64,000 nucleotides of DNA. It comes from Druceiella hillmani. Taxonomy: Eukaryota > Arthropoda > Insecta > Lepidoptera > Hepialidae. The notes under the pieces are model-generated. The model saw only the letters and a program-made list of their open reading frames with translations. It had not been told where the DNA came from and did no database searches. The first letter of the stretch is position 1. Each line of letters opens with the position of its first letter. Below, one piece after another: positions 46,333-58,544 of this stretch. The translations under genes were made by a program, and so were the position numbers. Location of the stretch: the NCBI GenBank assembly GCA_039881145.1, contig JAYKKI010000075.1:1497001-1561000 (forward strand), given 5' to 3'.

Positions 46333-48096
46333 CCTTATGTATTACTAAATATTCCTCTACTTGGATTTCTAAAAATCCCCTGAAATGCGTCTTAATCTAT
46401 CTGACAAAATGACGATATGAGCATCGTAAATTATCTTTAAATAATGTGGTTTTTAATTTGAACTAATAAATATTATTTCTATATGTCATGTGATTATTAA
46501 AAATGTTCCTTTAATAAAGTAACTAACAAAAGATATTTTATTATTTTCAAAGTAAGTTCACAATGGAGACCAAGCGTTATTGAACTTTGCAGCTGCTGTA
46601 ATATAAATATTTACTTTCTATTACATTGTATATAAACAATACGTGCTATTTTTCCATGCACAATCATTTTGTACCAAATCCCATTATGTATAGCCATTCA
46701 TGCTTTTCTCTATAACCGTTGTTCTTAATTACATTAATTTTATTTGTTACAATTATATGTCTTTATATATCTTTTCGTGACGTTTCGTGACGTTTCGTAA
46801 CCTTTCATAAATAAGGCGTGTAAGCACTGAAACTCTAACTTTTTTGCTCTCATATTTTTAAGTTTAACATTACAATTATTTAAATCACTAATTTCCGCAA
46901 ATATTCTCCCTATGAAGTAACCGAAACAGCATCATCTGTGTTACTTAAGATCATAATATAGTGTAGAATTATCATATAAAATGCGATAAATTTTTCACTT
47001 TCACTAACATGTCAACAATGTTAATGATTTTTTTTTATAGTATACCTAACTTTATCTATGTCTAGGATATTTCCTCGTTCATTTTTACGACATCGCTTAT
47101 AAAATTATAAATATACATCAAAGTTTGGTTTAAAAACAAAAGTCATCACATTAAAACGTTTGCAAACAAATGTTTAACCAAGTAATAAGAAAATGTTAGA
47201 CTTATAGTCTTAGATTATCTTTCACCTAAGAAAACAGTCTACACTTTGAAAAGTTGTGAAGGTTTAGAACGGGCGAAACGTTGTCATCCGCAAGATGATT
47301 TTACAGCTATATTGTATAGCCGAGGTATTAGTTGTGATTCTTTTTATTACACAAGTATAGCAAGCATTTATACAACTTATTTCTCATCAACTGCCGCAGT
47401 TGACTTCTCTCTTAAGGCTTCTATATTTCTTATTCTGACACCGCAATTTTCATTTACAACTCTAGTTATTGCATTGTAAATAAATAGATAGGTTAAAGAG
47501 AGACAGCCATATGATATACCCTGTCTATATACCTTTATCTAATTCAAAACATCTGGTGAAAATACTTTGCACTGATACAAGAAAATCAACCCCTAAATTG
47601 GGATAGAAATGTATTCGTTTTTATTTTTTGTCACTTAAAAGTAAACACATTGTGACATAACTACAATTGATAAAATTCTCACGAGTTAGCATGGCAGAAG
47701 GATTCGTAAATTATTATTTTTAATGACGTTACAAGACTTGTTAAAGAAGCCATAATGATATTATAATAATTGTTTTCGAATTATATAAAGATATAATTTT
47801 TAATGGTGAAAAACTTTTTATATAGAAAATTCGGTCCACTTTTAACAATAAATATTTCTAAAATAGGAACAATAAATATTTGTAATAAGTTGTTGCGTTT
47901 GATATGTTTGAATAGTTCCCAAATTTAGCGAATTAATACGCTATACATAGATACATAGTGACATGTCCTTTTAAATTATGTACGTACTCCGTATTATTTA
48001 TGAATTTCGACTTTCGCACATAATAGGCGAACTTATAACAGTCAGCAATAATTTTCTTTGCTTTATTTAATTTCTTATTTTAATCTGACATTGAAA
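46333..48096. other. AT-rich interval, nothing recognised
   Basis: CGTGACGTTTCGTGACGTTT at about 46776-46800 is a small tandem repeat. The 77-codon plus frame at 47246-47479 has no recognised domain. Confidence 0.4.
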
Positions 48097-48113
48097 TATA
48101 TATATATATATAT
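48097..48113. repeat. Short AT microsatellite
   Basis: Eight to nine TA units. Confidence 0.9.
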
Positions 48114-49784
48114 GTAGAATATTTAATTTTAATACGAATTATAAACGTTGAAACTCGAAGAGTCGTAAATTAAGAAAGGCTGGCGCTGTGACAGATCAAA
48201 TCAATTTATTTTCCTGTCTAGTTTTTGGACTCAGGTGCTTAAGGTATCGATGTAAATGCTATATCAAACTGACCACGATTTTCGTATTATCTGCAATAGC
48301 ATTTTCTAATTTTCGCCAATGTGTTTTTCTATATATTTTACGACTCTACTCTTTTTCCGACAGTGCTGATGTTTAATCTGACCTCAATATGTTTTTTCCG
48401 CAATATCTTATGTGGTCATTCAAACTACTGACTTTCACTTTCACTGATTTTCCATTCCATCGACTTACTTTCCAATAATATCGTAATGCACCTTACCCAT
48501 TGCTACTTCATACTTTTATTGCATTTACGACCCCGGATCTTTTTGGGAATTCCTCTATATCGAATTCTATAGCATGATGCTTTTTGGTGTACAGATCTTT
48601 TCAAGATTCTTTATAGAGTACATACTTTTTGTGGACATTTTCAATAATATCTCTAGAAATACTTTGTTTACCCCATGTAAAATTTCTGTGAGTGTTATTA
48701 ATGAAATATCTCTGAGCGTTAATTATTAAAATATATGCGGATTAATATATTTTATGATTTTGCCAAATTTGTATTTTTTAAAATCAATAACATATTTGTT
48801 AGGCCAAGCTCTAAACTGTGACTATAAAACGAATATACATTTTTTTTCATATGAAAAAAATCTTCCTTGCTTGTTTGTTCTTCCAAAAAAAAATCTTGAA
48901 TACCAAATAAAATTTTTGGTTTTTTGGAATACAAGAAAATTTTGAGTATCTATGTGTTATGATTACACGTACTTATAAGACGTGTAATTATAAAATATTA
49001 TTTTCTTCATTGTTTTACTGAGTGCAGAATATAGGCAATTTTAAATATTTAAAAAACACAAAAAATAATATTCCAATATGTTTGTATGATAAGGCGTGTT
49101 AGAATATTACAAGGATTTTTTTAAATAATTTTAGTCACATAGGTATTATTTAAATATTTTCCAATGTTCCGTATGTCAAAATTAAAAAGAATAGGAACTG
49201 TATAACATCACTCACGCGTCTGTCTATCACAGATACTTTTCTCGAAAACGAATTGACGTAGAAACTAGAAGTTAGCTTAAATCATATTAACTCGCACTTA
49301 TTCAATAGCGAAAATATAAAAAAATATTTATATGGAAATTTTAGGGGCTGCAAATTAAAAACAAGGGCTAAGGTAGTCCATGCTAATGATGACTTATGAG
49401 AAATAAAGTAAATTCACTTCACACTTGGGCGGTTTAATTAATTATTTTGTTGCAACATTTATTTTATAGTTTATTACACATTATTAAAATACTTGCCATA
49501 AACGCAGAGAATAGCCTTTCTACTTTTTACTTGCCATTATAATAAAACCCCTACGATTAAATTATGGGTTAGATGCTGTACCACCTCTATACCGATAGGA
49601 GCTCGCTTTGATAATTAGGCGAAAAAAAAAACATTGTGCATGTCAGCTCCGAGGCGCCGCTGTGCTTATATCTTAATTACGATTGTCTTGCAATGTATAA
49701 AATAGATAACACTGTAGGTAAATATAAATATCATCTATCAATATATCTCTTACCGTTAAGGCAGCTTTCATAAGGAAAGCATAC
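48114..49784. other. AT-rich interval, nothing recognised
   Basis: Frames on both strands near 48750-48945 are mutually antisense and low-complexity. No gene was seen. Confidence 0.4.
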
Positions 49785-49984
49785 GCTCGACTGTTTTTTC
49801 GTTGACTTAAGTTGCTAAACTGGTTTTCATGAAAAACTTTTTTAACGGGGTAAAATACAACTTATGTCCATCCTGAACGTGCTTTCTAAATATTGTTGAA
49901 AGTATTTTTGAAATCGGATGAGTAGTTTCAGAGATTACCTCCTACATCCAAAACTTGTAAAAGTTAAGTTTTTTATAATGTATG

Positions 49985-49985
<1 letters not shown>
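49785..49985 (+). repeat. Family T-like repeat, central and 3' part
   Basis: AACTTTTTTAACGGGGTAAA, TTATGTCCATCCTG and AAATCGGATGAGTAGTTTCA followed by GAGATTACCTCCTAC are typical of the lepidopteran repeat (AACGGGATAAAAAGTAGCC, TATGTCCTTCCTGG, AAATCGGTTCAGTAGTTT). It runs into the AT microsatellite. Confidence 0.6.

Positions 49986-49987
<2 letters not shown>

Positions 49988-50061
<74 letters not shown>
49988..50061. repeat. AT microsatellite
   Basis: About 74 bp of pure TA. Confidence 0.97.
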
Positions 50062-50063
<2 letters not shown>

Positions 50064-50404
50064 CTTGTCTGTTCGTGCGCGAGCGTAGGTCCATTTATCC
50101 GAGTGGTTGACCTGCCTGAAAATACTGACTGGACTTAAAATTTGGAATGGTTATTTGAAATGAGCTGCAAAAAATATTTGAAAAAAATATTTTAAAAGAA
50201 AACAAACTTTTGAGAAAAATATTACACCTAATAGTTTTTTAATACGACAAAATTTTATAAATAATATGTTGGTACTTGTTACATATAACAAAATTGCAAC
50301 AAAGTGAATTTTGTACATGGAAATTATTTTTAAAAAAGTTGTTGATTTTTAGTTGTTGATTCGTAATTAATGATAACAGATGCCAAAAAAGCCTGTTTCT
50401 AGAA
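50062..50404. other. Interval with nothing recognised
   Basis: AT-rich; starts with a short GC-richer patch (TGCGCGAGCG) beside the microsatellite. Confidence 0.4.
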
Positions 50405-50608
50405 CTTTCGTCTATCTGTATGTCTGTATGTTTATTTGTTCATCAATCACCAAAATATACTGTATGGATTTTGATGAAATGTGGTATGGTAATAGTTTAT
50501 ACCCAAGAGCAACATATGACAGAAAAAAATTCTAATAACTTTTCTTATTCCGAATATCACCCGAATGAAATCGCCCGCACAGCTAGTAAGTTTAATATTT
50601 TTGAAACC
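50405..50608 (+). repeat. Family T repeat, 3' end
   Basis: CTGTATGTCTGTATGTTTAT, TTTTGATGAAATGTGGTATG and the end GAATGAAATCGCCCGCACAG then CTAGTAAG are characteristic of the CTAGT-ended lepidopteran repeat. The 80-codon plus frame across it is not a gene. Confidence 0.65.
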
Positions 50609-50799
50609 AATTGTTTCAAACGGCGGTCTCGCAAACTAGTTAATAAATTGATCATTATATAATGTAATAATTAAGTACACTTGTAGAGTAGATACAGTTG
50701 TTACGTAATGCTTCTCCAAGGATGTATATAAATAAATCACAATATTTGTCGGCATAAGCATAGTTAATGCGGTTCAATAACACATACTTTATTTATTCA
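50609..50799. other. Short interval with nothing recognised
   Basis: AT-rich; separates two family T copies. Confidence 0.4.
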
Positions 50800-51127
50800 C
50801 GGCTTCGCTCAGTTGGTGAACTAATACCATGGAACGTGTTTCTGGAAATTCTATCAGATCTAAACGGCTAAACAGGTTTTCATTATAACTGACGTGGATA
50901 TAGTTCATGATCTGAATTAAATATATAGGTAATATTTCAGTAAACAGCATCATTCTTGTAGGACGAAGCTCTTTGTGTTTCAGTCAGTAACACTAATTGA
51001 GTGTCAGTAAATAGTGAAAAGTATATATTTAATCTTGTATCTTGAAAGTAGTATAAATCCTACACGTAAATATCGCTGCCTTTAAGGAAACTAGACGCGG
51101 TCGAAGCTGCAGGAAATGGCTAGTAAT
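50800..51127 (+). repeat. Family T repeat, both ends present
   Basis: It starts TTATTCACGGCTTCGCTCAG and ends GCGGTCGAAGCTGCAGGAAA then TGGCTAGTA. CGGCTTCGC at the start and GTCGAAGCTGC at the end are quasi-inverted, as usual for this family. About 330 bp. Confidence 0.6.
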
Positions 51128-51279
51128 AAATAATGATGACACGTTGCAAGACATTCATTTTCATTATAAACAATTACTGTAAGGCGCAATGTCAATCGGT
51201 TGATTGAGCAGCTTATAATAGAGAGTAGCTTGAGAATTTCGACGTAAAATGAACTGCAGGATGCAGCAAAACAGTATAC
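51128..51279. other. Interval with nothing recognised
   Basis: No structure was recognised. Confidence 0.35.
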
Positions 51280-51382
51280 AGAATATACGAGAAGATGGTA
51301 TTATGAGAAGATGGTATTACGAGAAGATGGTATTTATTAAGTACAAATATTACGCAAGATGGTATTTATTAAGTACAAAGAA
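51280..51382 (+). repeat. Small tandem repeat (GAGAAGATGGTATTA)
   Basis: GAGAAGATGGTATTA-type units occur three times in a row. A fourth, CAAGATGGTATTTATTAAGTA, repeats the end of the third with its tail. The 84-codon plus frame at 51249-51503 translates the repeat. Confidence 0.75.
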
Positions 51383-52674
51383 TGAGAGTTTCCTCAACAA
51401 CACATCATGTGAAACAGATCGACTTAACGATCAAGAAATACACACACAAGCAAGATATCTCTTCTGGGCTGCAAAGGATGAAAAACTTTCATTCTCAGGT
51501 TAAAATCAGTAGAAAATAGAAAATGGAAATGGCTATACTGTTTTATATACGGATGATGAAGGAGACTCTGACGATTTAACGTCTTTTGCATACGTTCAAT
51601 TATCAGGTTATCGTTTGTTTTGTGTGGATTTGAAATAATTACTCGTTTCTAACTTATTTCGCAGTCATGATAAAGTGATGTGTATAGTAAATTAATAGAT
51701 AAAACACATCAGAAATCTTTGTCGTAAGAATTGGCAATAGGAGTCTAAAATTAGAATCATGCTTGATTCTTTTTGCGTCAATTATACTAAATGTCAACGT
51801 AAAGTCAAGCACGAAATGAATTGTTAATTAAGAAGATATTAGACAGGGATTATAATGAAATCTGAGATTGTAATCCAATGAGAGTGTATGATGTATTGTT
51901 ATTTTATTTTTATGAAATGTTATTAATTTAATTGAGGAATTTCAATGAACAAAAACAAATTTTTCATGTAGATATATCACGTGATCACAAACACCAATCC
52001 CAATGCACAACGTCATCTTCAAGAACATAATTTGGCATTTTGCGTTGTGAGATTGTTTGGGTTTGTTCATTCGTTATGATTTCATTTCATGTGTTCAGGT
52101 TTAATTTGGTCTACTACTAACTCATTATTATATACTCCATATTATTGTATGTCGTTAGGTAAATAAAATAGAATAAAAATATTGTATGTAATCAATGTAA
52201 TCTCTTCATTCTGTACTCTTCAACATTTTTTCCCATAATAGTACTAATTATTGCTGATAACAAATTTATGATTACAAAAATAAATCGATAACTTCGTCGA
52301 TATCCTAACCGAATTTTAGTAATAAAAATAAATGAATATGCTGAAAATTTATTGTAATTTATTAAAATATTTAATGAATGATAATGTAATAATTTATAAT
52401 TTATAATGCAAATGAACAAATACCGAATTGGAAACGGTCTGGCAGATGATTAGCTTACAATAGAATACCAGCAGAACAAACATTGACATACCACTTTTTT
52501 CTGGCTAGCTCTCATTTGCCAAGCGTATAACATTTCATAAGGAACTTCATTTCAATTATGTTGGAAATTAAAATGAGTGCTTATGACATATTAGCTGCAA
52601 TACTCAGGTTCGTCTGGGCAGAGTTTTTCAAAAGAATTGGGTTCTTTTCTTAAATAAATTCCTTTTCAGTTTTA
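51383..52674. other. Interval downstream of the minus-strand heat-shock-type promoters; no coding frame seen
   Basis: If the promoters at 52.9 and 53.3 kb are active, transcripts would enter this stretch on the minus strand. The first minus-strand ATG after the leader (near 52576) is followed at once by a stop (M S stop). The longest minus frame is 75 codons (52192-52419) with no domain and no heat-shock-protein motif. Confidence 0.4.
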
Positions 52675-52886
52675 ATTTTTCTTTGTTTTCAGTTTTCGTT
52701 TAGCGATTTTGCTAAAGATTGTGTAAATTCTTACATCTTGGAATTTCAGCATCCAAAACTACAAAGCACAGAAAAAACTAAAATAAAAAACTAAAAAATT
52801 TCACTTTGGAGTTTCGCTTTTTGTTCTCTTCGGTCCTTTCACATTCGTTGCTAAAATAATACTATCACACGCTCGTCAAAGTTCGT

Positions 52887-52894
52887 CTTATATA
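52887..52894 (-). promoter_or_regulatory. TATA box, copy A
   Basis: TATATAAG on the minus strand; expected start near 52864. Confidence 0.55.
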
Positions 52895-52943
52895 CCTTCG
52901 AGGAGCTAAATTTCTAGAACAAAGCATGTTAAATTTCCAGTTC

Positions 52944-52958
52944 AGAACGTTCTTGAAT
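52944..52958. promoter_or_regulatory. Heat-shock element, three perfect units, copy A
   Basis: AGAACGTTCTTGAAT is three contiguous alternating nGAAn units, the minimal strong HSF site. A further two-unit site is at 52911-52920. Confidence 0.65.
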
Positions 52959-53279
52959 ATAAAGATCCATCCAATATGTAAATTTTCAAGTTGTTCTTCA
53001 CTTTGATTTTCTATTACGTCACACACCAATTCTTGAATACTTATAAATTACTTTTCTCTTTCTTCTTCTATTTCGTTTCTCCGTGTTGTCTTTTCTCTTT
53101 GCGATTTTGCTAGAGATTGCGTAAACGCTCTACAATAAAAATACAAACTAAAAAACACGGAAAAAATACAAAAAATTAAAAAGCAAAAAAAATCGCTTTG
53201 GTCTTTTACTTTCTTATTCTCTTCGATCTATTTCTTTTCTTTCCTAAAATAAAATTGATACACGCGCGTCGATGTTCAT

Positions 53280-53287
53280 CTTATATA
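53280..53287 (-). promoter_or_regulatory. TATA box, copy B
   Basis: TATATAAG on the minus strand, 12 bp downstream of the heat-shock element. Confidence 0.55.
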
Positions 53288-53298
53288 GCTTTGTGGAC

Positions 53299-53313
53299 CG
53301 AAATTTCTAGAAG
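53299..53313. promoter_or_regulatory. Heat-shock element, three perfect units, copy B
   Basis: cGAAa tTTCt aGAAg, contiguous. The homologous site in copy A has lost one unit (cTAAa), but copy A has another intact trimer 30 bp away. Confidence 0.65.
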
Positions 53314-53380
53314 ATAGAATGTACAATTTCCGAGTCGGAGTATTCTTCCATATTTAGATCTATTCGATATAAGTTGGAAA

Positions 53381-55328
53381 AGGGGAGGGTATGAAGGTTT
53401 GATTATAGAAGCGGCGATGAGAAAGACCGGTGTGCGAATTCTGCGACGTATCAAGATATTGCGGAACATTCTATAAAAAATTGGAACTTTAAATAAAACT
53501 GGAACATTTTAGCAAACATTCTGTAACATCACACATGTTCGCCATCCACTCCCACTCGCGTACAACTACCACAACTAAACCCTCTTAACATCGATGACAT
53601 ACGAAGAACGACCAACCATCGCAAACGTGATTGGAAGGCGGTAGGTGGTTGTGGAGAAAAATAAGAGGTTACCAACATACACTTGGATACACAGTCTTCG
53701 GGATGAGGAGTCAGTACATTAAAACCGATCGAAATGAGATGGACATACTTTCTTAGGATGCGTGTATAAACGTGTCATTCTCTGTGTTGCCTAGCCAAAT
53801 GACACGCTCTGTCCTTCTATCCCTTTACCTCTTATAGCAAATATACATTACGTACAGAGTGCTTTTACTCTTACTGAATTCGTATGCCACAAGTATATTG
53901 AACACGTGCTCAAACCAAACATCTTGTTTTTATCTGTTTTAGTCATAAATTATAAATAAATACTTTTATATTTTTTTAAATCCTTTTTTGTGGGAGGGGT
54001 ATGACAGAAAGAGAGAAAGAGGTAGATAAATATTCTACCATTATACGTTTAAATAGAAAAATGTAAGAAGATTCGCTTCTGTCGTGCGTCCTCTCATCGA
54101 CATACCTGTTTTTTAATTATATTAAATTAATTATCATCTTGGGTTACGTTATCATTGCATTACGATTAGTACCACATAGCTTATGTCCAATTCGTAGACG
54201 TGAACATAAGCTGTTGAGATTTCATGATGATTGATATGTCGGGTTTGAAGAGTAGCCAAAACCGTGAAAACGTTTATATCTATAGTCTATTTTTGTATTC
54301 GCACATAATTAGGATTTCCAGTTAATTATTATATCGAAGCTGCTCGTACAATATATTGTTAATTTTTGAGGTGATTTTCCTTTGGTTCAATGGTCGTTTT
54401 ATAGGCGAAAAGTGGAGACATTTTACGCATAATTTCAAAAATTATTTAAAAGAAAACTGTATTTTCGTTGTTTATATTTCCACAATTTTTCTTTTATTGA
54501 ATTTTTGTTCAATATTCTTATTTAGTGTTTTATTATCGAAACAGTTTTTGTCGATAGTCATTCAGAATGTATCACCTAATTGCAAAGAGACTCGCTTGGT
54601 TTTCTAATGGCGCCACTAAATGGCGCTGCTGTTGCTTTGTTAAAGAAGCAACTTCATCATCACATTATCAAATAATAATAATATTTATACTTTCTCTACA
54701 CTACTCCATATTTATTTTTTTGCCAACGGTGTTGCAGGCAATAGCTATTAATAAATATGTACAGTGTGAATGAACGAATGTCTTAGATAATATGATACAG
54801 TTCATATGTAGGTGAAATAGTGTCTGTGCAAGAAATGTCGATATATCGATGTGTTGATCTAATATCCTTAACTGGAGTATGCTTGACGGGAATCTAGAAG
54901 CCAGTATGTTATTGCAGGTGCCGCTGATCCACGAGCACTCTCTCTACGACTTCAGTCCATTTTTGCTTTATGAAAGTAAAATCGTTGATTTCTCAGATGT
55001 ACCCAGATTTGTTTCAACCACATTTTATTTGTTGTCCAAAAAAGTTGGTAAGGGAGTCGTGATTCGTTCATGTGACACCGTATTCAGACCTACTTAGACA
55101 ACGTTATTGATTTTGATGATCGATGGATAGTTGATTCTGATAGCGAAATCGGATGGTGTTATTGTTATAATATTAAAGATGGTGTTATTAGCGATAGCGA
55201 AATCGGATGGTTTATCTTTGATTGAAACTCTTGGAATCTACCGGATAAATTGCATCCGTAGAAAGTATTTTTGAGTTTGAGTTTGTTACGATCGGCCTTG
55301 GGTAGAGTTTACTTTTCTGAACCGTAAA
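53381..55328. other. Interval with nothing recognised
   Basis: GGAAC-containing repeats continue to about 53510. Thereafter no repeat or gene was recognised. Plus frames at 54356-54607, 54567-54773 and 54879-55097 lack domains. GATAGCGAAATCGGATGGT is repeated at about 55139 and 55193. Confidence 0.4.
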
Positions 55329-55440
55329 GAATGGCCTATGAAACAAACACCAGGAAGAATGGCCTATGAGACAAACACCAGGAAGAATGGCCTATGAGAC
55401 AAACACCAGGAAGAATGGCGTATCAGATAAACACCAGGAA
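55329..55440 (+). repeat. 28-bp minisatellite, 4 copies
   Basis: The unit is GAATGGCCTATGAGACAA followed by ACACCAGGAA. Copies start at 55329, 55357, 55385 and 55413; the last has several substitutions. The 99-codon plus frame starting at 55366 is a by-product. Confidence 0.95.
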
Positions 55441-55949
55441 GAGGTGAATCTTAGTCGAAGTGGGGATGTTGTTTTGCCTTCAGTTAGGCAACTTTTATAC
55501 GCGAGAATTTTTTCAAAGACTGTATGCCAAATAAACTCATTTCATAACCTGCGTTTGCTTATATACATAATGACTGTCGGATGTCGTCTATTAGATGTCG
55601 TAATTATTCTGCAATTAAATTATTATCAATATCGTGGAGTCCTCAAGCTATTGACGGTTCTCTAAATGTTTTTAATTATGCTTCGCACTTGAAGTACCCG
55701 GTCAACGTTTTTGTTTTTTATCTTTCAGCCTGTTGTTTTTATTTTATACTAACCTATAATAATAAATAAAAAGGTATCGAAAGTAGGGAGAATAATTTTT
55801 TTTAAGAATATTGGGTAGTAAAATTGACCTGTGCAAGTGACATCATTGTACTGACAGGGTATGATCAACAACGGTCAACAAAAAACGCAAAATCTGGTTT
55901 CTAGATTGTTAATAGCTGGCAATCCAAATTGCTTTGACTTAATGCAATT
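55441..55949. other. Interval with nothing recognised
   Basis: No gene or shared repeat was identified. Confidence 0.4.
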
Positions 55950-56455
55950 TATTATATAGCACACAATTATAGAAGGAGATGAAATTTATTCTACAGAACA
56001 AATAAATAAGTCTGCCTATTTGGAGATTTGTTTATAAAAGGTGTGTATTTTATTAATATTATGTGATAAAAAATGGTCGCAAAACCTAGATTCGGAATTA
56101 TAATTTGTTTGCCAGACGAAATTCCTCAGACTTGTCGAAAATTATTTTAAAAACATTTTATAAGCATACGATTATTGAAGGAGTCAGAAATAACTCCAAA
56201 GAACCAATAAACGAGTCTGCGTATTTGAAGAGTTGTTTACGAGAAACGGGAATTTTATTATTGGCATGTGATGAAAATCTCGCAAAACCTTGTCTCTAGA
56301 CTGTCAATAATTTGCAAGATGAAATTTTTCAAATTCAGTTCGATAAATTATAAGCACACGATTATTAAAAGAGTTGGAAATGATTGCGAAGAGCGAGTAA
56401 ATGGGTCTGCGTATTTGGCGAGTCATTTACTAGCGACAGGAATTTGAGAAAGAAT
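55950..56455 (+). repeat. Three-copy tandem repeat of about 190-205 bp
   Basis: The anchor AGCACACAATTATAGAAGG at 55958 recurs as AGCATACGATTATTGAAGG at 56163 and AGCACACGATTATTAAAAG at 56353. Each is followed by a TCTGCSTATTTGG block (AGTCTGCCTATTTGGAG, AGTCTGCGTATTTGAAG, GGTCTGCGTATTTGGCG). The middle copy has a 64-codon open frame ending NLAKPCL. The other two copies translate similarly over about 20 codons (HTII, then SAYL) but carry stops. Unrecognised. Confidence 0.75.
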
Positions 56456-58459
56456 ATTTTAGAGGACAAAATTAATGTTTTCAAAATGTATTAAAAATTA
56501 GCAGGTCTTTATATATTTTATTTCCGAAGGAGTATGTATTGTGAAATTTTGATATCTACAAAAAATAATTTAATTATAAACTTAAGTAAAGCCTTTTAGG
56601 ATAGTTAGTTGCTTTGCATTATTGCATTACTAACAATTTTAAAAATAATGCAATATCATAAGCAAAGATGTAAAGTAATACATAGACAATTATATAAAGC
56701 AGGAGATTATCTAAAACAGATGCTATATGTGGTAAGAAGGACATAACAAAAAAGTAAAATATTAAGTATAACTATTAACATGTCCTAAACATTAGTATTC
56801 GATGTCCTAAACATTAAAAACAATAAAACACTTGACTCATATTTTATACCTTTGGAGTTTCTAAAAAATATATTTTGGGAATATGAAACACTTTCAAAAG
56901 AATATAAATTTAGCTCTATTTATCTGATGCAGATCTAGTTACATTTTTAAGCAATAGATGAATAAGTTTACTTTGTATCATTTACGATTCTTTCTGACAA
57001 TATTTTGTCATATAACAGAAATGTGATTAAAGTGTGAATGGAAATTTTTAATCTAGTTTTACATAAGGAATATCCGCATCTCAATAAAAGTTAAATATAC
57101 AGGAAATCCTGGAAAAATATGGGAAGGTGTTAAATATATATATTTAGATTTTGAAATTGTCTATGAGAGTATTAATAGACTACGGCGGAAAGTACCACAT
57201 TTTATGGGAAATAAATTATCGCTGGTAACGCGCTGTCTTTAAGTACCGATAACTTTTACTAAAGTTTTATATAAGATATATTTTACTTCCTCATCCTGTT
57301 TCTTATACCCATATAGTGGGGGGAGGGGGTGCAAGTGAGAAATAAAGAAATATTCCACCAGTTTTAAAGTGTTTGCCAAATAAAATTTATGGTAATTTTA
57401 CATACTATAGAGTATGTGTTAAGTTATAATTTTTGCAGGTGTCATATCTTTATAAAATTTCATTAAATTCGATTTAGTAGTTACAGTCTTGAAGACGTAC
57501 AGGTAAACCTACTAACTCACTTTCGCATTTGTTACAAAAATACTTCCGGAAGTTTATAGAATAAAGAGAAACTAAAAACATATGTAGATATTTGTGATGG
57601 GGGAAATTATTTTGGTTTTCATGTAGGATACATTTTCAAAATATCGGCCGAGTGCGTGTTGTAATAAAATAAAGTTTCCTAGATGTTATGTGTTATGAAT
57701 TTGTTCATGTGAGTTAACTGGAATAGTTTTAATTTAAACTTCTTACCAAATGTTAATATAAGGAATGTACTGAAATTTTCAAAACCATAGTTAAAAATTA
57801 GAGCTAGGGGTTAAAAAAAATGATGCAAAATGATATGCTAATTACCCCCCATATTACATGTCATTCTGAAGTTTAACATTTCAATAGTTAAATAAATAGA
57901 TAAATAAAATGATTAGGAGTTAAATAAAATGAAATAAAAATTGTAAATACAATTTATGTATTATTTTAAAAATCCCTTTTAATGATAACCTACTCAGTGG
58001 GATGCGCGATAAATAATTTCCACTTTTTAATGTATGGGACGGCACATTAAAAACATAATTGTTTGTTGCATGTGGAGTTTCCATATACAATATATAAGGC
58101 ATCTAATTACCTTTCTTGAAGGTAATTATAATATGCGGAAAATATGAAGCTGTGATAGATGGACGTATATGAAGAAAATATAAAAGTTCCGGATTGGACG
58201 CCTAATAATTTATGGAAACGTACAATTTTTCTTTTAAAGTTGAGATTTACGAAGGTATTTCGATATAAAAAAAAATATTAGATTTTATATCAAATAAGAG
58301 ATTTTGAAATAATTTCATACATTGTTATGTTGCCAGTAATAAGACTAAAATGGTAAAAAAAACAAAAGGGCAATAAAAGACAAAAGAACGAACAAAGAAA
58401 AATTTATATGTAAACAAATGGGAGTAAGCAATTATGAGGTTGAATAGCTTGTTGTGAAA

Positions 58460-58461
<2 letters not shown>
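56456..58461. other. AT-rich interval, nothing firmly recognised
   Basis: ATTTCATTAAATTCGATTTA followed by GTAGTTACAG at 57459-57490 is reminiscent of the central part of family T but too diverged to call. A G-rich run lies at 57316-57332. No gene was seen. Confidence 0.4.

Positions 58462-58513
<52 letters not shown>
58462..58513. repeat. AT microsatellite
   Basis: About 52 bp of TA. Confidence 0.97.
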
Positions 58514-58518
<5 letters not shown>

Positions 58519-58544
58519 CGTATGTTGTAAAATGGGGAAATTAT

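Larger units (their letters stand above)
52675..52985 (-). promoter_or_regulatory. Heat-shock-type promoter and leader module, copy A
   Basis: On the minus strand a TATA box TATATAAG lies at 52894-52887. Upstream of it are a perfect 3-unit heat-shock element at 52944-52958 (plus strand aGAAc gTTCt tGAAt) and a 2-unit element TTCTAGAA at 52912-52919. About 30 nt after the TATA box an A-rich leader begins, with AGCGAAACTCCAAAGTGAAA, reminiscent of insect hsp70 leaders. The module is tandemly repeated as copy B at a 390-400 bp offset. No HSP coding sequence follows. Confidence 0.6.
53080..53380 (-). promoter_or_regulatory. Heat-shock-type promoter and leader module, copy B
   Basis: A direct duplicate of copy A: GCGATTTTGCTAGAGATTGC at 53101 matches 52703, and TCTTATATA, AAATTTCTAGAA and TTAGATCTATTC match their counterparts. 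The TATA box is TATATAAG at 53287-53280. A perfect 3-unit heat-shock element CGAAATTTCTAGAAG lies at 53299-53313. An initiator-like TCAATT lies about 31 nt after the TATA box (near 53256 on the minus strand). The leader is A-rich on the transcribed strand. A further two-unit site GGAACATTCT is upstream at 53463-53472. Confidence 0.6.
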
